From positions 62,001 through 126,000 of the forward strand of contig CAWHGB010000005.1 in NCBI GenBank assembly GCA_963828855.1: a DNA stretch of 64,000 nt, given 5' to 3'. The position numbers and the translations under genes are program-made. This DNA comes from CAVVEQ01 sp963828855 (GTDB lineage: Bacteria; Chloroflexota; Anaerolineae; Anaerolineales; Anaerolineaceae). Positions 17,971 through 28,138 of the stretch are shown here, piece after piece (the first letter of the stretch is position 1; every line of letters starts with the position of its first letter). The notes beneath the pieces are model-generated. The model was not told where the DNA came from and ran no database searches. It saw nothing but the letters and a program-made list of their open reading frames with translations.

Positions 17971-19290
17971 TTGAGCTACAGCGCAAACAGGGGTAATAAG
18001 ACAAAGCATGACAAGATAGGCTCTTACTGGCTCGTCTTTGCAGCATTTATCCTCACCTATTTTTGGTTCTTTGTTAGAATGGTATTCTTAGATTCCAGTC
18101 GAATTATGCAAGTTATTGATCCAGTCCGAAGAATCGACCCGATCGGATTTGATCTGGTACAGATGCTGATTTATCCCTCATCATGGTTAAAAATGGGTAC
18201 GACGCCATATGTGGGAAATAACCTTTACCCGCCGCTCGCAACAATACTCTTTTCACCACTTATTAATATCCATATCCAAACAGTTTATTACATAATCACA
18301 GGCCTTACCCTGATCTCATATATATTTATAGCTTTTCTTTTCCCCCTTGGTATTCGCGCAACAAAAAAGGTAACTCCCTTATTAATACTGGTCTTTATTA
18401 GTGGGATCACCTCCTATGGATTCATGTTTGAATTGGAGCGAGGGCAGTTCAACATGATCACTGTAGCACTCTGCTTTTCTGCAATATTTTTGTTCCATCG
18501 AAAACCTAAATTAAGCTGGTTGTCCTATGTGCTTTTCACAATCGCGATTCAGTTAAAGATGTATCCAGTGATCTTTATCCTCCTATTTGTACGGGATTGG
18601 AAAGATACGAAGGGAAATTTAACCCGATTTCTGGGGTTAGGGTTTGTGAATATTGCTCTATTCTTTATCCTTGGTACTGGTGTCTTCATGGATTTTCTGG
18701 GAGCTTTTCTAAGCCAGGCGAATGATCCTGGCTTCTGGGTAGGGAATTTATCCATCCGTTCCTTCACCCTAAACTGGCTTCCCAACACAATTTTCGGTTA
18801 TTTTGATATTCAATCAACCTCGGTTTTCGAGGGTGGGTTCAGAATCCTCGAAATCGGAATATTGATCTTGGTCTTAGCGAGCGTGGCCGCTGTTTCGGTC
18901 AAAGTGATTCGGAAACGTACGCCGGGTGTAAATCCATATCTTCTTTTTGTTTGTACCTGTGCAGCATTGTTGATACCGCCGGTAAGCCATGATTATAAGT
19001 TGCCGATATTGGCAGGTCCTGCAGCGTTTTTATTAATGGATCTCGCGATCATTTGCAATAAAAACCGGATTTTTTGGCTGCTTCCAGCGGGGTTGATTTT
19101 TATCTTTTCGGTAGCTTACTTTTCGACGCAATATTCATACGTTCAAAAATCCCCACTAATTGCCAATAACTTTCCTGCCGTTTTGATTGTGATGGTTGTT
19201 TGCGTTGTTCTCTCTTACCTCGACCCAAAACTTGTACAAAATGATATGGATCTCAGAGGAAAAGCGGATGGAACAGGGGGTGGGTGGTGA
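17971..19290 (+). CDS. GT87-type (DUF2029) mannosyltransferase-like membrane protein A
   Basis: 439 residues beginning with TTG. That start gives the same N-terminal length as the ATG-started paralogue 230 bases downstream (SYWLVFAAF against PFWLVLGAY). Typical GT87 marks are an outside loop with RRIDPIGFDLVQM, YPPLATILFSP, the conserved ELERGQFN motif, then LQLKMYPVIF and SHDYKLP near the end. Enzymes of this family (PimE and relatives) transfer mannose or arabinose-like sugars from polyprenyl phosphate outside the membrane. It is divergent from the minus-strand glycan genes. Sugar and acceptor are unknown. The 180 bases upstream hold no promoter I can support. Confidence 0.8.
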   Translation: MSYSANRGNKTKHDKIGSYWLVFAAFILTYFWFFVRMVFLDSSRIMQVIDPVRRIDPIGFDLVQMLIYPSSWLKMGTTPYVGNNLYPPLATILFSPLINIHIQTVYYIITGLTLISYIFIAFLFPLGIRATKKVTPLLILVFISGITSYGFMFELERGQFNMITVALCFSAIFLFHRKPKLSWLSYVLFTIAIQLKMYPVIFILLFVRDWKDTKGNLTRFLGLGFVNIALFFILGTGVFMDFLGAFLSQANDPGFWVGNLSIRSFTLNWLPNTIFGYFDIQSTSVFEGGFRILEIGILILVLASVAAVSVKVIRKRTPGVNPYLLFVCTCAALLIPPVSHDYKLPILAGPAAFLLMDLAIICNKNRIFWLLPAGLIFIFSVAYFSTQYSYVQKSPLIANNFPAVLIVMVVCVVLSYLDPKLVQNDMDLRGKADGTGGGW

Positions 19291-19522
19291 CCCTTGTGTA
19301 CCATCTCAGATTTTCGCCGGTGGTTTCCGCGGGGGAGGTTTGTTCTGATATGCAGCTCCTGAGAATCCATCGATATCGAAAAATTACCTACCCTAAAGCC
19401 TTTCCGGATTCTCGTTGGAATCTTACCTTATTCAAGGGCAGGCATCTTCATTCAAGTGTCTATAAAAATAAGGTGTCATTCTTGATGAAGAAATCCCACA
19501 CATTCACCCAAGTGTCACGATC

Positions 19523-20830
19523 ATGACCGATTCTGCAAATCCGGAAACGAATACCAAATCCCATGCGCTCGATCCGTTCTGGTTGGTTTTAGGCGCATAC
19601 CTGTTCACGTTCTTCTGGATTTTCATCCGCAGTGTTTTTTTCAACCCCGGCCGGGTGATGATGGTTTTTGAGACCGTGCGCCGGCTGGACCCCATCGGAT
19701 ACGACTTGATGCGGATGGTCGGCCACGCAACTGCATGGGTCAACCACACCATTTCTCCTTATGCGGAGTTGAACAATTTTCCCCCAATGGCAACTCTGAT
19801 GTTCGTTCCTTTCACCTGGTTTCCATTGTCAACTTCGTATGTGTTGATTACCATTCTCACCTTAATTTGTTTCTTTTGGATCACATTTCTTTTTCCATAC
19901 TTGAAAAACAATTTCCGGAAAATCTATCCGGTGTTGGTCTTAATCTTTGTGACCGGACTAACTTCCTATGGGCTGCAATTCGAGCTCGAACGCGGTCAAT
20001 TCTATACGCTCTCCATCGCTCTTGCGTTTGGAGGGATTTACCTCTTTCATAAACACCCCAAGCTTTCCTGGCTGGCCTACCTGCTCTTTTCTTTATCCAT
20101 CCAGCTGAAGATTTTCCCCATCATTTTTATTTTTCTCTTTGTCCGCGACTGGCGGGATTGGAAGAAAAACCTGCTGAGATTTGCGGCGATCATAACCTTC
20201 AATATTGGTTTGTTGTTTATTTTTGGATGGAATAAATTCCTTGAATTAATCCAGATCCTGACCGGCATGGCTGCAGAACCCTTCGTTTGGGTTGGGAATA
20301 TGTCGGTGAGATCGTTTTCCCGGTTTGGATTTCCTCGGTTCTTGGTCCAGTTAAATCTACCAATCGAATGGGCCAACAATGGCGGCTCTTTTCTTGTGGA
20401 AATCATCTTCACCATATTGATCATCGGCTTAATTGGATTAACCATTTGGCGGGCAATTAAACAGAATCGACCGGGAATTAATCCCTTCTTGTTATTCGTC
20501 TGCGTGAGTGCCAACCTGCTCATTCCCCCCATCAGCCACGATTACAAGCTGCCGACGCTTGCCGGCGCAGCGGCAATTCTATTGATCAGTGTACAAGAAT
20601 CCCATCTCAAAAAGAGGCACTTGATTATAAAAAGTCTGTTGGTTTTGGTTTTTTCTTTAGCTTTTTTTACCACCCAATACTCTTATGTTCAAAAATCCCC
20701 CTTAATAGCTAATAACTTCCCGGCCATATTTTCAATGTTGGCGATCGGTGTTTTACTCTATTTCATGAATACCAGTTCGGAATCATCTGAAACGCCAAAT
20801 AATGGGCAGGCAGACCTCACACAAATTTGA
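19523..20830 (+). CDS. GT87-type (DUF2029) mannosyltransferase-like membrane protein B
   Basis: 435 residues with an ATG start, a close paralogue of the gene just upstream. It shares RRLDPIGYDLMRM, FPPMATLMFVP, LQFELERGQFYT, IQLKIFPIIF and the block ISHDYKLPTLAG, as well as the end motif FTTQYSYVQKSPLIANNFPA, which is almost identical in the two. The 232 bases between the genes hold no convincing gene; a possible 80-codon frame there has no recognisable features. The 3' end overlaps the stop of the opposing methyltransferase-glycosyltransferase gene by 14 bases, so the two transcripts converge. Likely role as for its twin: extracytoplasmic sugar transfer with a lipid-linked donor. Confidence 0.8.
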   Translation: MTDSANPETNTKSHALDPFWLVLGAYLFTFFWIFIRSVFFNPGRVMMVFETVRRLDPIGYDLMRMVGHATAWVNHTISPYAELNNFPPMATLMFVPFTWFPLSTSYVLITILTLICFFWITFLFPYLKNNFRKIYPVLVLIFVTGLTSYGLQFELERGQFYTLSIALAFGGIYLFHKHPKLSWLAYLLFSLSIQLKIFPIIFIFLFVRDWRDWKKNLLRFAAIITFNIGLLFIFGWNKFLELIQILTGMAAEPFVWVGNMSVRSFSRFGFPRFLVQLNLPIEWANNGGSFLVEIIFTILIIGLIGLTIWRAIKQNRPGINPFLLFVCVSANLLIPPISHDYKLPTLAGAAAILLISVQESHLKKRHLIIKSLLVLVFSLAFFTTQYSYVQKSPLIANNFPAIFSMLAIGVLLYFMNTSSESSETPNNGQADLTQI

Positions 20831-22250
20831 TCTTCCCCATCGCGAAAAAGACCATCTTGAGCAGCATCCAGCCGTGCTTCCAGCGTTGGATGTTCGTCGT
20901 CCCATAGATTCTTTCCTGGTAACGAATGGGCAGATCCACGATCTTCAGCCCGAGTTTATCGGCACCAAGCAGCAGGTCGTAATCCCCAAATGGATCGAAC
21001 TCCCCGAAATAGGCGCGGTTGGCGGCGATCCTTTCATAATCCGTTTTCCAGAGCACCTTCGTACCGCAAAGTGTATCCTTTACCGGCTGCCCGAGTGCCC
21101 ATCGGAAGACCAGGCTGAAAGCTTTGTTACCCAGCAGGTTCAGGGGGCGCATCGCGCCGCCTTCCATCGGGTAGACCAGCCGCACCCCGTTGATGAAATC
21201 CCCCTTCCCGCTCGCGATGGCTTCGTAAAAAGCAGGCAGGTCTTCGGGTGCCACGGTCAAGGTCGGCATCCAGGATCATCAGGATATCCCCGGACGCGTT
21301 TAGGAAACCCGTGCGGACGGCATCTCCCTTGCCCGTGCCGAATTGCCGGTAAAGGGCCGACTTCCGTTTCGGGTTAGCGCGAATGGCCTCTTCAATCAGC
21401 CGTGAACGTATCGTCTTTCGAATGACCTTCCACAAAGACCAACTCGGTTCCACCGCCCATCTCCGGCACCCTGCGGAAAATATCGGGGATATTACCGGCC
21501 TCATTCCGGGCAGGAACAACCACAGAGACTTTTGGTCGCGGCATGCGGGGGGAAGGCGGGGGTAAAGGACGTGCCATGATGACATTCGTGAGCGCAAAGT
21601 AATGAAACGGCCAGACCTTGACCAGGAATTTATTGAAGAATGGATTGAGAAGAGGGATGGGCAAGCGGGAAAAGGACCTCATGCCATTGACGCAGGAACT
21701 CGAAACCCTCCAGGAATAACAAGTTGCGAATATCATCCGGCGTCAGCCAGTTCTGCGGCAGGTTGGGCTTGGCCAGTCCCAGGGCTGAAGCCAGGGTCAG
21801 GAATGGGGACCACATCCGGCTGTAGAAATTGACCAGGATGCGTGTCCTGGGGTTGCTAACTTCGCGTATCTTGCCAAGCACCTGCTGTACATTCCATAAA
21901 TCGTTGACCAGGTCGGAGAGGATGATGTAATCGAAAGGACCCTCCAGGTGGAGCTGGTGGGCATCCATTTCCAGCCATTCCATTGCCGGGTGATTCTTCC
22001 GGGCGAGCGAGAGCATCTCCGGGCTGAAATCGACACCTACTCCGCGGGAGGGTTTCAGGGCAGCCAGCAGATCCCCGCCCCCGCAGCCAATCTCCAGCAC
22101 ACGTGAACCTTCCGGGATCAAAAAGCGAAAGAATTCAGTCAACCTTCGGTGATAAGCGCGCCCGGCTGACCAAGGCTGATTCGCCCGGGCAATCCTATCC
22201 CAGTGTTCCACCCTCTGAACGGTGTATGCTGCCTGCTTGCTGCCCGTCAC
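20817..22250 (-). CDS. Methyltransferase-GT2 glycosyltransferase fusion (frameshifted)
   Basis: The N-terminal half is a class I SAM methyltransferase: RVLEIGCGGGDLLAAL (motif I), VDFSPEML, FDYIILSDLVND. After about 210 residues the chain continues into a GT2 domain, with KVSVVVPARNEAGNI, ELVFVEGHSKDDT, ILDADL and a late IYGTTNIQRWKHG block. No stop or start separates the halves once three one-base insertions are removed, near 21665, 21405 and 21270, so this is one fused protein of about 470 residues. The gene starts with GTG overlapping the plsC stop by four bases (GTGA), which implies coupled translation. The pairing with an acyltransferase suggests lipid or lipid-linked sugar modification. 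Fusions of this kind are known; the substrate is not evident. Confidence 0.8.
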
Positions 22251-22925
22251 GCCTTTCCCAATCCCCCATTCTCCAGCTCCTTCACCCGCGGGTGATCCTT
22301 ATAAACCCCGCGGTATTCCTCCGGCAGCAGCACGGCGATGCGGCACATTACCTCGTCCGTCCAGCGTTGCATTTCAGCATCGCGGTTCTCGCGCCCGATC
22401 TCCGGGTATGGTAATTGGTGGACCGAAGGCTGCTTTCATTTTCGGTTTACGGAAACGAATCAGCTCATGCACCCCGGAGACCGTTCCGGTGATGCCCACA
22501 GGTACGATCGGCATCCCACTGCGCAGCGCCAGGAACACGATCCCGGATTTCCCCGGCAGCAAGCCACCTGTTGTACTTCGGGTACCCTCCGGGGAGATTC
22601 CCAGGCAACCACCCTTCTTTAGAATTTCCAGTGCTGCTTGAATGGCGGTGAAATCGGCGATATCCCGGTCGATCCAGATCGCCTCTCCCATCCAGGCCAG
22701 CGGGGCGATCAGTAAATTCTTTTTATACTTGGTGGTGATCACGCAGGTGATCTCCGGTCTGGCGGGAATATCAAAAAGGACCGGGATATCCAACCGGCTG
22801 AGGTGGTTGGTCGCGATCAGAACCCCTCCCGTTGTTGGAACATACTCCAACCCTTCATAGGTGGTATGTGTTATGGTTTTCAGTAGAAAATGAACTACAT
22901 TAAGCAGGAATTGCCGCTTGCCCAT
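22247..22925 (-). CDS. plsC: PlsC-type 1-acylglycerol-3-phosphate acyltransferase (frameshifted end)
   Basis: The product carries the acyltransferase motifs NHLSRLDIP (the usual NHxxxxD box), PEGTRS and GMPIVPVGI, about 225 residues in all. The family acylates lysophosphatidic acid at the membrane, giving phosphatidic acid; related forms acylate other lipids. The start is set at MGKRQFLL (22925) because GGAGG lies ten bases before it; an upstream in-frame ATG at 23000 has no ribosome site. Near 22395 one extra base throws the frame off. Past it the protein continues EIGRENRDAEMQRW and ends in KELENGGLGKA at 22247. It overlaps the next gene by four bases. Confidence 0.85.
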
Positions 22926-23182
22926 TTTTTCATGACCTCCAATCATACGATCTGCTATGAGTATATCAAAATTGATGACAGGCTCATGAATTTCTTTCAA
23001 ATCTGAATTGCGCTTTAAGAAGCAGAGAATCCAAAGCCAAATTCACGACGACTCCCATCCCTTTGTCCGGGGTGAGAACGATTCATCCTAAATTTGATCC
23101 AACAACACCAAAAGAACAGCGTGCCCAAGTCAGCCTCGAGCACGCTGTGAACGTCAGACCGATGGATGAAATCTACCGCCGG

Positions 23183-24774
23183 TTATTTCTCCTGAATGGT
23201 TACGGAGAGGATCGTATCGGGATCGGGAAGCTCGCCACCCTGGGCGGGGTCGCGCTTTTGGAGCGCGTTGACAATGTCCATCCCCGAAAGCACTCTGCCG
23301 AAAACGGTGTAATTACCATCAAGGTTCGATTGGGGAGCCATGGTGATGAAGAACTGGGAACCGTTCGTCCCCGCACCGGAATTGGCCATTCCCACCACGC
23401 CTTCGGCGTCGAATTTCAGATCAGGCGTTGATCTCGTTTCCGAATTCATACCCGGGACCGCCAAGCCCCGTTCCGGTGGGATCGCCCGTCTGGGCAACGA
23501 ATCCATCCAGCACGCGGTGGAAGGCAACGTTATCGAACCAGCCCTTACCAGCCAGGTAGACGAAGCTGTTGACAGTGAGCGGAGCCTGGGCTGCGAAAAG
23601 CTCCAGCACGATATCACCCTTGGTGGTGGTGATTGTGGCGGTGTAATTCTTGGTTGGGTCGATCACCATCGGCGGGCATTCCTCGAATTGAGCCTGTTCC
23701 AGTTTCCACATATTCAGGATCGCATCCAGGTTTTCGTATGATAGTCCGATGGCGTCAGCCTGGTCCACATTGACGGCAAAGAGAAGCTTGCCGTCCATCA
23801 GGATGAAGACGGAAGGTGTTGCGTTCACATTGGCGGATTGTGCTGCAGCACGGGCTTCGGCGACTTTGTTCAAGAACCGCCTCGCTCTTGAGGTCTGCGG
23901 TGAACTGATCGACATCCAGGCCGATCTCCTCCGCTTTGGTGATGATCCATTTTTCAAAGTCTTCCGGGCTCATCTGAGCCCAGGTTTGCCAATCAGCGCT
24001 GTTGAACATGACGTCATGCATTTCCCAGAATTTGCCCTGCAGGGCTGGCAGCTTCGGCAGCCTGGGTGGTGATGTCGGATTTATCATGGCTGAGGGGAAA
24101 GTGGCGGTAGACAAAACGGACGTCATCGGGGTTATCACGGATGAATTGCTCCATCACGGGAGCAAGCTGGGCGCAGTACGGTCAGGTAAAGTCCGAGTAT
24201 TCGATGATCGTCATGAGGGCATTTTCGGGTCCCTGAACGTAATCCGTAGACCCAATGGGTGCGTATTTCTTCCACTCGTCGCTCTTTCTCGGGCGGGAAG
24301 ATGGATTCGGTTACACGGCACTCGCCCGGTTTCACACCTACGATCTCGGGGGCGGCAGTAACCGCTGAGGGTGAGACTTCGGTACTGACGGCAGCTGTGT
24401 TCTGCGGTTTCACCGGAATTTTTATCGCCGAGGGGCAGAAATCTTCCCAACAGCCCGGCACCGACCATCAGGAGAACAACGACAACCCCGCCGACCACAT
24501 AAAGCCAGGTGCGATTTTTCGGTTTCTGAGGTTGAACATCAGCGTGTGATTCTGCGATCACAGTCGTTCGATCGTAATCCGCCCTCCGGGCATCATCCGA
24601 TAACACCTGGTAGGCTTCCTCGATCGCGGCAAAATCCTTCTCCGCCTTTTTCTTCTGTGCCGGATCATCGAATTTATCAGGGTGGAAAGCCTGGGTGAGG
24701 AATTTATATCTTTCCTCGATTACTTTCTTACTCGCGTTCTTTGGGACACCAATAATATCGTAATAATCTTTCAT
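23183..24774 (-). CDS. J-domain / TM / DsbA-like (Sec candidate) / cyclophilin fusion
   Basis: One gene rebuilt across one-base insertions near 24415, 24258, 24030, 23880 and 23435. Order: J-domain (1-65, with the HPD motif in AFHPDKFDD); a membrane segment TWLYVVGGVVVVLLMVGAGL; a linker; a DsbA/thioredoxin_4-like domain with EYSDFT-x-PYC at the redox site, FRHFPLS-like strand and the cis-proline block NATPSVFILMDG; then a cyclophilin peptidyl-prolyl isomerase (NVAFHRVLDGFVAQTGDP, GMANSG, NGSQFFIT). The J-domain should face the cytosol, the other two the outside, where they could form or repair disulfides and isomerise prolines. At 24184-24182 an in-frame UGA stands where the first cysteine of CPYC belongs; the reading frame is the same on both sides. 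It may encode selenocysteine. About 530 residues. Confidence 0.8.
24146..24165 (-). promoter_or_regulatory. Candidate bacterial SECIS hairpin
   Basis: On the minus-strand RNA, a perfect seven-pair stem (UUGCUCC with GGAGCAA) encloses the six-base loop CGUGAU. The loop starts 23 bases after the in-frame UGA at 24184-24182. As I recall the published bacterial SECIS rules, they ask for an upper stem of 4-16 pairs, a loop of 3-14 bases with a G in its first two positions, and 16-37 bases between UGA and loop. All are met here, and the loop contains GU as in E. coli fdhF. The stem also encodes LAPVMEQ of the DsbA-like domain, so chance pairing is possible. Confidence 0.55.
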
Positions 24775-24791
24775 TCATTTACCTTTCCATA

Positions 24792-25414
24792 TTAAGAAAG
24801 CAGCCTGGTATCGACTGCTTCACGAATGTGAGATTGTACCATATCACCGGAAAGGCAGGCATCGATCACCACCCAGCGTCCGGGTTCGGCTGCTGCGAGT
24901 TCCAGATATAACCAGTCCGCACCCGCTGGTGCAGTTCAAGTCTGGTAATCGTCCATGCGGTTCCATTCGCCGCCGCCACTTTTTCGGCGTTTCAGTCCTT
25001 CCGTCAGCGTCGATATCCAGCAGCAGGGTCAGATCCGGCACCAGCCCGCCGGTGGCAAAAGCGCAGCATCTGGCGCAGCTGCCCCAGGTCGTTGCCGTGA
25101 CCGTAGCCCTGGTAGGCCAGGGTGGAATCGGCGTAGCGGTCGGAGATGACGACCTCGCCTTTTTCCAGGCGGGGCCGGATCACCTCAGCCACCAATTGGG
25201 CGCGAGCGGAGCAGAAGAGCAGGGTCTCGGTGCGCGGGTCCATGCCTTTATTGCGCATGTTCATCAGTATTTCGCGCACCTGGTCACCGATCTCCGTGCC
25301 GCCCGGCTCGCGGGTGGTGAAGACGGTGTACACCGCGCGCGCGTAGATATCCGCCAGGGGCTGCACCTGGCTGGTCTTACCGCTTCCGTCGGGTCCTTCG
25401 AGAGTGATGAACAT
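24792..25414 (-). CDS. tmk: Thymidylate kinase (frameshifted)
   Basis: The enzyme phosphorylates dTMP to dTDP in the cytosol. The start shows FITLEGPDGSGKTSQ (P-loop), then TREPGGTEIGDQVR, the dTMP-binding DRYADSTLAYQGYG, and after the breaks PDLTLLLDIDA and the lid-like RRKSGGGEWNRMDDY. Extra bases near 25062 (TTTT run), 24990, 24936 and a doubled AT near 24908 scatter the frame. The corrected chain runs about 205 residues and ends IREAVDTRLLS at 24792, the normal family length. It is followed 17 bases later by the J-domain fusion and preceded by the R3H ATPase, all on the minus strand. Confidence 0.85.
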
Positions 25415-25459
25415 GTTTTTCCGATTAACTTCAGGTCAGAGACGCAGCGTGCGCGATCT

Positions 25460-27084
25460 CTACTGTAAAATATCAATCTTGAAAATTCGCACCCGCCGGT
25501 TCGGGTCTTTGCCGTAGGAATGCGAGACAAGCTCCGCCTGGCGGGCCAGGTCGTGCTGCAGGCGGCGGATGGAGGGTGAAGCGGGGGGCAGGTCCACAAA
25601 ACGCTGGCCGTTGAGCACCGCCTGGATGGCAGCCTGGGTTTGCTCGGCTGCGGATTCGTAATCGCCATTCACGGCTGCGCCGGAAGGCAGGTTGAAGAGT
25701 TCACCCAGCGCCTGTTCCATCTGGGTGACGGTATTGGCGCGCAGGACGTAGATGGTCACGCCGCGCGCTTCGGCTTCCAGGATCACCTGCTGGCGGTTGC
25801 GGTAGTAGGTGCGCAAAGTGATGAGCACCTCGGCATCGCTGGGCTCGCGGGTGATGATGGCCGGCACCCCCATGCGTTTGGCGGCCTGCAGCAGGCGGTT
25901 GCGCGCCACGCCGTAGGGGTAGATGCGGATCTCCGGCAGGGTGATCACCTCGGCCGGGTAATGCTCGCCGTTGGTCACCTCCTCGCGGCGGCGCGGTTCC
26001 GCGGACTGGGGTAGCCAGCGACGTGCCCTCCACCCCAAAGGTGCGGCGCTGACCCTGCACGGTCTGGCGCTGGACGGGCGGTGTGGAGGCTTTTTCGGTG
26101 TGGATGCCGCCATTCGGCATCGCGCGAGCGGATCTCGGGATGCAGCGGGTAGCCGCGCACCAGCTCATCCACCGCCTCGGCCACATCGGGGTGGACCACC
26201 AGGCGGTCGCGCTCCTGGATCTCCACCAGCACGTCAAAGGTGGGCGGGGCGCGGCGCTCGAGCACGGTCTTCTGCGTGCCGCGGCGGCGGGCTTCTTCAT
26301 CAGAGAGGGTAACGGATTCGATCCCGCCGATCAGGTCGGAAAGGGTTGGGTTGAGCAGCAGGTTTTCAAGCGTGCGCCCGTGGGCGGTGGCCACCAGCTG
26401 CACGCCGCGCTCGGCGATGGTGCGGGCTGCCAGGGCTTCCAGTTCGCGCCCGATCTCATCGATGACGATCACCTCGGGGTTGTGGTTCTCCACCGCCTCG
26501 ATCATCACCTCGTGCTGCAGGGTGGGCAGCCGCACCTGCATGCGCCGGGCGCGCCCGACCGCCGGGTGGGGCACATCGCCATCCCCGCCGATCTCGTTGG
26601 AGGTATCCACGATGACCACGCGCTTGGATTCCGCCAGGATGCGGGCGGATTCGCGCAGCATGGTGGTCTTGCCGATGCCGGGTTTGCCCAGCAGCAGCAG
26701 GCTCTTGCCGGATTCGACCAGGTCCTGGATGATATCGATGGTGCCGTAGACCGCGCGACCCACGCGGCAGGTGAGCCCAACGATATGCCCGCGCCGGTTG
26801 CGGATGGCGGAGATGCGGTGCAGGGTGCGTTCCAGCCCGGCGCGGTTGTCGGCGTCAAAATCGCCGATGCGCGAGACGACATAATCGATCTCCGCGCGGG
26901 TGATATCCATTTCGGAAAGCGGCACCTCGCCGTTGACAAAGAGCGCCACGGGCACCCGCCCGAGATCGAGGATGATCTCCAGCAGGTTATCGGAATTATT
27001 GGCGCGGATGACGGCTTCGGCGATGGCAGGGGGCAGAACCCCCAGCAGCGCCTGCAGATCGTCTGTGATTCGTTTTTGTGTCAT
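25460..27084 (-). CDS. R3H-domain AAA ATPase (SpoIIIAA/YlxP-like family)
   Basis: About 540 residues after removing extra bases near 26115 and 26025. The central ATPase has LLLLGKPGIGKTTMLRE (Walker A), EVIVIDEIGRE (Walker B) and VATAHGRTLENLL, the arrangement of the SpoIIIAA-like single-strand nucleic-acid-binding ATPases. The last 60 residues form an R3H domain, IRRLQHDLARQ then SHSYGKDPNRRVRI, which binds single-stranded nucleic acid. Between them lies a region with EIRIYPYGVARNRLLQAAK and a DAEVLITLRTYYR block that looks like a small alpha/beta fold. The cellular role of the non-sporulating versions is unknown. It may be cotranscribed with tmk (45-base gap). Confidence 0.8.
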
Positions 27085-27287
27085 TGACTAGATTTTACCT
27101 GAATTCACATCAAGGTCGGGGTGTGTGCTCATTTATGTTTCATGAGCCGGGGGTACAGCAGGCAGTTCGCCTGGGGAAGCAATTCAAAATGAATCCGGAG
27201 AAAAGCTTGAAATTCGAATCAAACGGCATAAGATAGTAAGGTATCCGGCCGAAAGGCTACTTCGGGGTCTGTACCCGGGGGTTTCCC

Positions 27288-28124
27288 ATGAACCGCAAAA
27301 CGTTGGATCTGTTGTGCTGCCCGCATTGCCGGGCGGAGTTGTTCTTTATTCCCAGAGAGCTGGAGAGGATATCAAAGAGGGGAAATTGACATGCCGGGAC
27401 TGCGGGCGCATCTACCCCATTTATCGAAGGAATACCGCATTTCATCCGGGTGGAGGAGCTGACCGGGCTGGACCGCCGCTTTTCGCACCTCTACGATATC
27501 TTCTCCGCGGTGTATTTACCCTGGTCGCGGGCGGTATTCACCTTCATTGGTGGTGAGAAGCGTTTGCGCCGCGATCTGATGGAACGCATGGACCTGCACG
27601 GGGGAAAGGTGCTGGAGGTATCCATCGGACCAGGGCCAAATTTGCCCTTTCTCTATGAGACTGGCAGGGTGGAGATGGTCTACGGGCTGGATATCTCGCC
27701 GGGGCAGTTGAAGCGCTGCCAGGAATTTGCCAGAAAAGGCGGTTGGGAGGTGGAGCTCATTCTGGGTACAGCCGAGCAATTGCCCTTCCGGGAAGAAGTG
27801 TTTGATACTGTTTTCCATGTGGGCGGGATCAACTTCTTCAACGACAAACAGGCAGCGGTGGATGAAATGATACGCACGGCGAAGAATGGGACGCGGCTGC
27901 TGATCGGCGATGAGAACGAAAAAGGAGCGAGGTTCTACGAGGGTACCCTGCCTGGATTTTCCAGTTCGTTCAAAGACGGCCGTACCCCGGTGACCGCCCC
28001 GGTGGAGCTAATCCCACGCAGAGATGGAAAGGGTGAAAGTGGAATCGATGTGGAAGGGGTATTTCTATTCGATCAGCTTTACCAAACCCGGGAAATAAGA
28101 TTGGTTTTCCTTACCCAGGAGTAG
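27288..28124 (+). CDS. Methyltransferase with N-terminal Trm112-like zinc ribbon (frameshifted)
   Basis: The start MNRKTLDLLCCPHCRAEL and the later KLTCRDCGRIYPIYEGIPHF form a Trm112/YcaR-like zinc ribbon with CPxC and CxxC pairs. A class I SAM-dependent methyltransferase follows: KVLEVSIGPGPNLPFL, GLDISPGQLKRCQ, LGTAEQLPF and FDTVFHVGGINF, as in UbiE/MenG-like enzymes. An extra dinucleotide near 27365 and an extra base near 27425 break the frame between ribbon and enzyme. The motif I here lacks the usual GxGxG spacing (SIGPGPN). The UbiA prenyltransferase starts 14 bases downstream, which points to quinone or prenyl-lipid methylation. The substrate is inferred only from this pairing. The 200 bases upstream hold nothing I recognise. 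Confidence 0.78.
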
Positions 28125-28138
28125 AATATCCACTGCCA

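Noticed and set aside
19284..19526. 80-codon plus-strand frame between the two GT87 genes
   Set aside because: No ribosome site, no hydrophobic or conserved pattern, and it overlaps both neighbours.
23430..23445. Second in-frame UGA in the J-domain fusion (after NEINA)
   Set aside because: Removing one base restores PDLKFDAEGVVGMAN, so it is a frame break and not a recoded stop.
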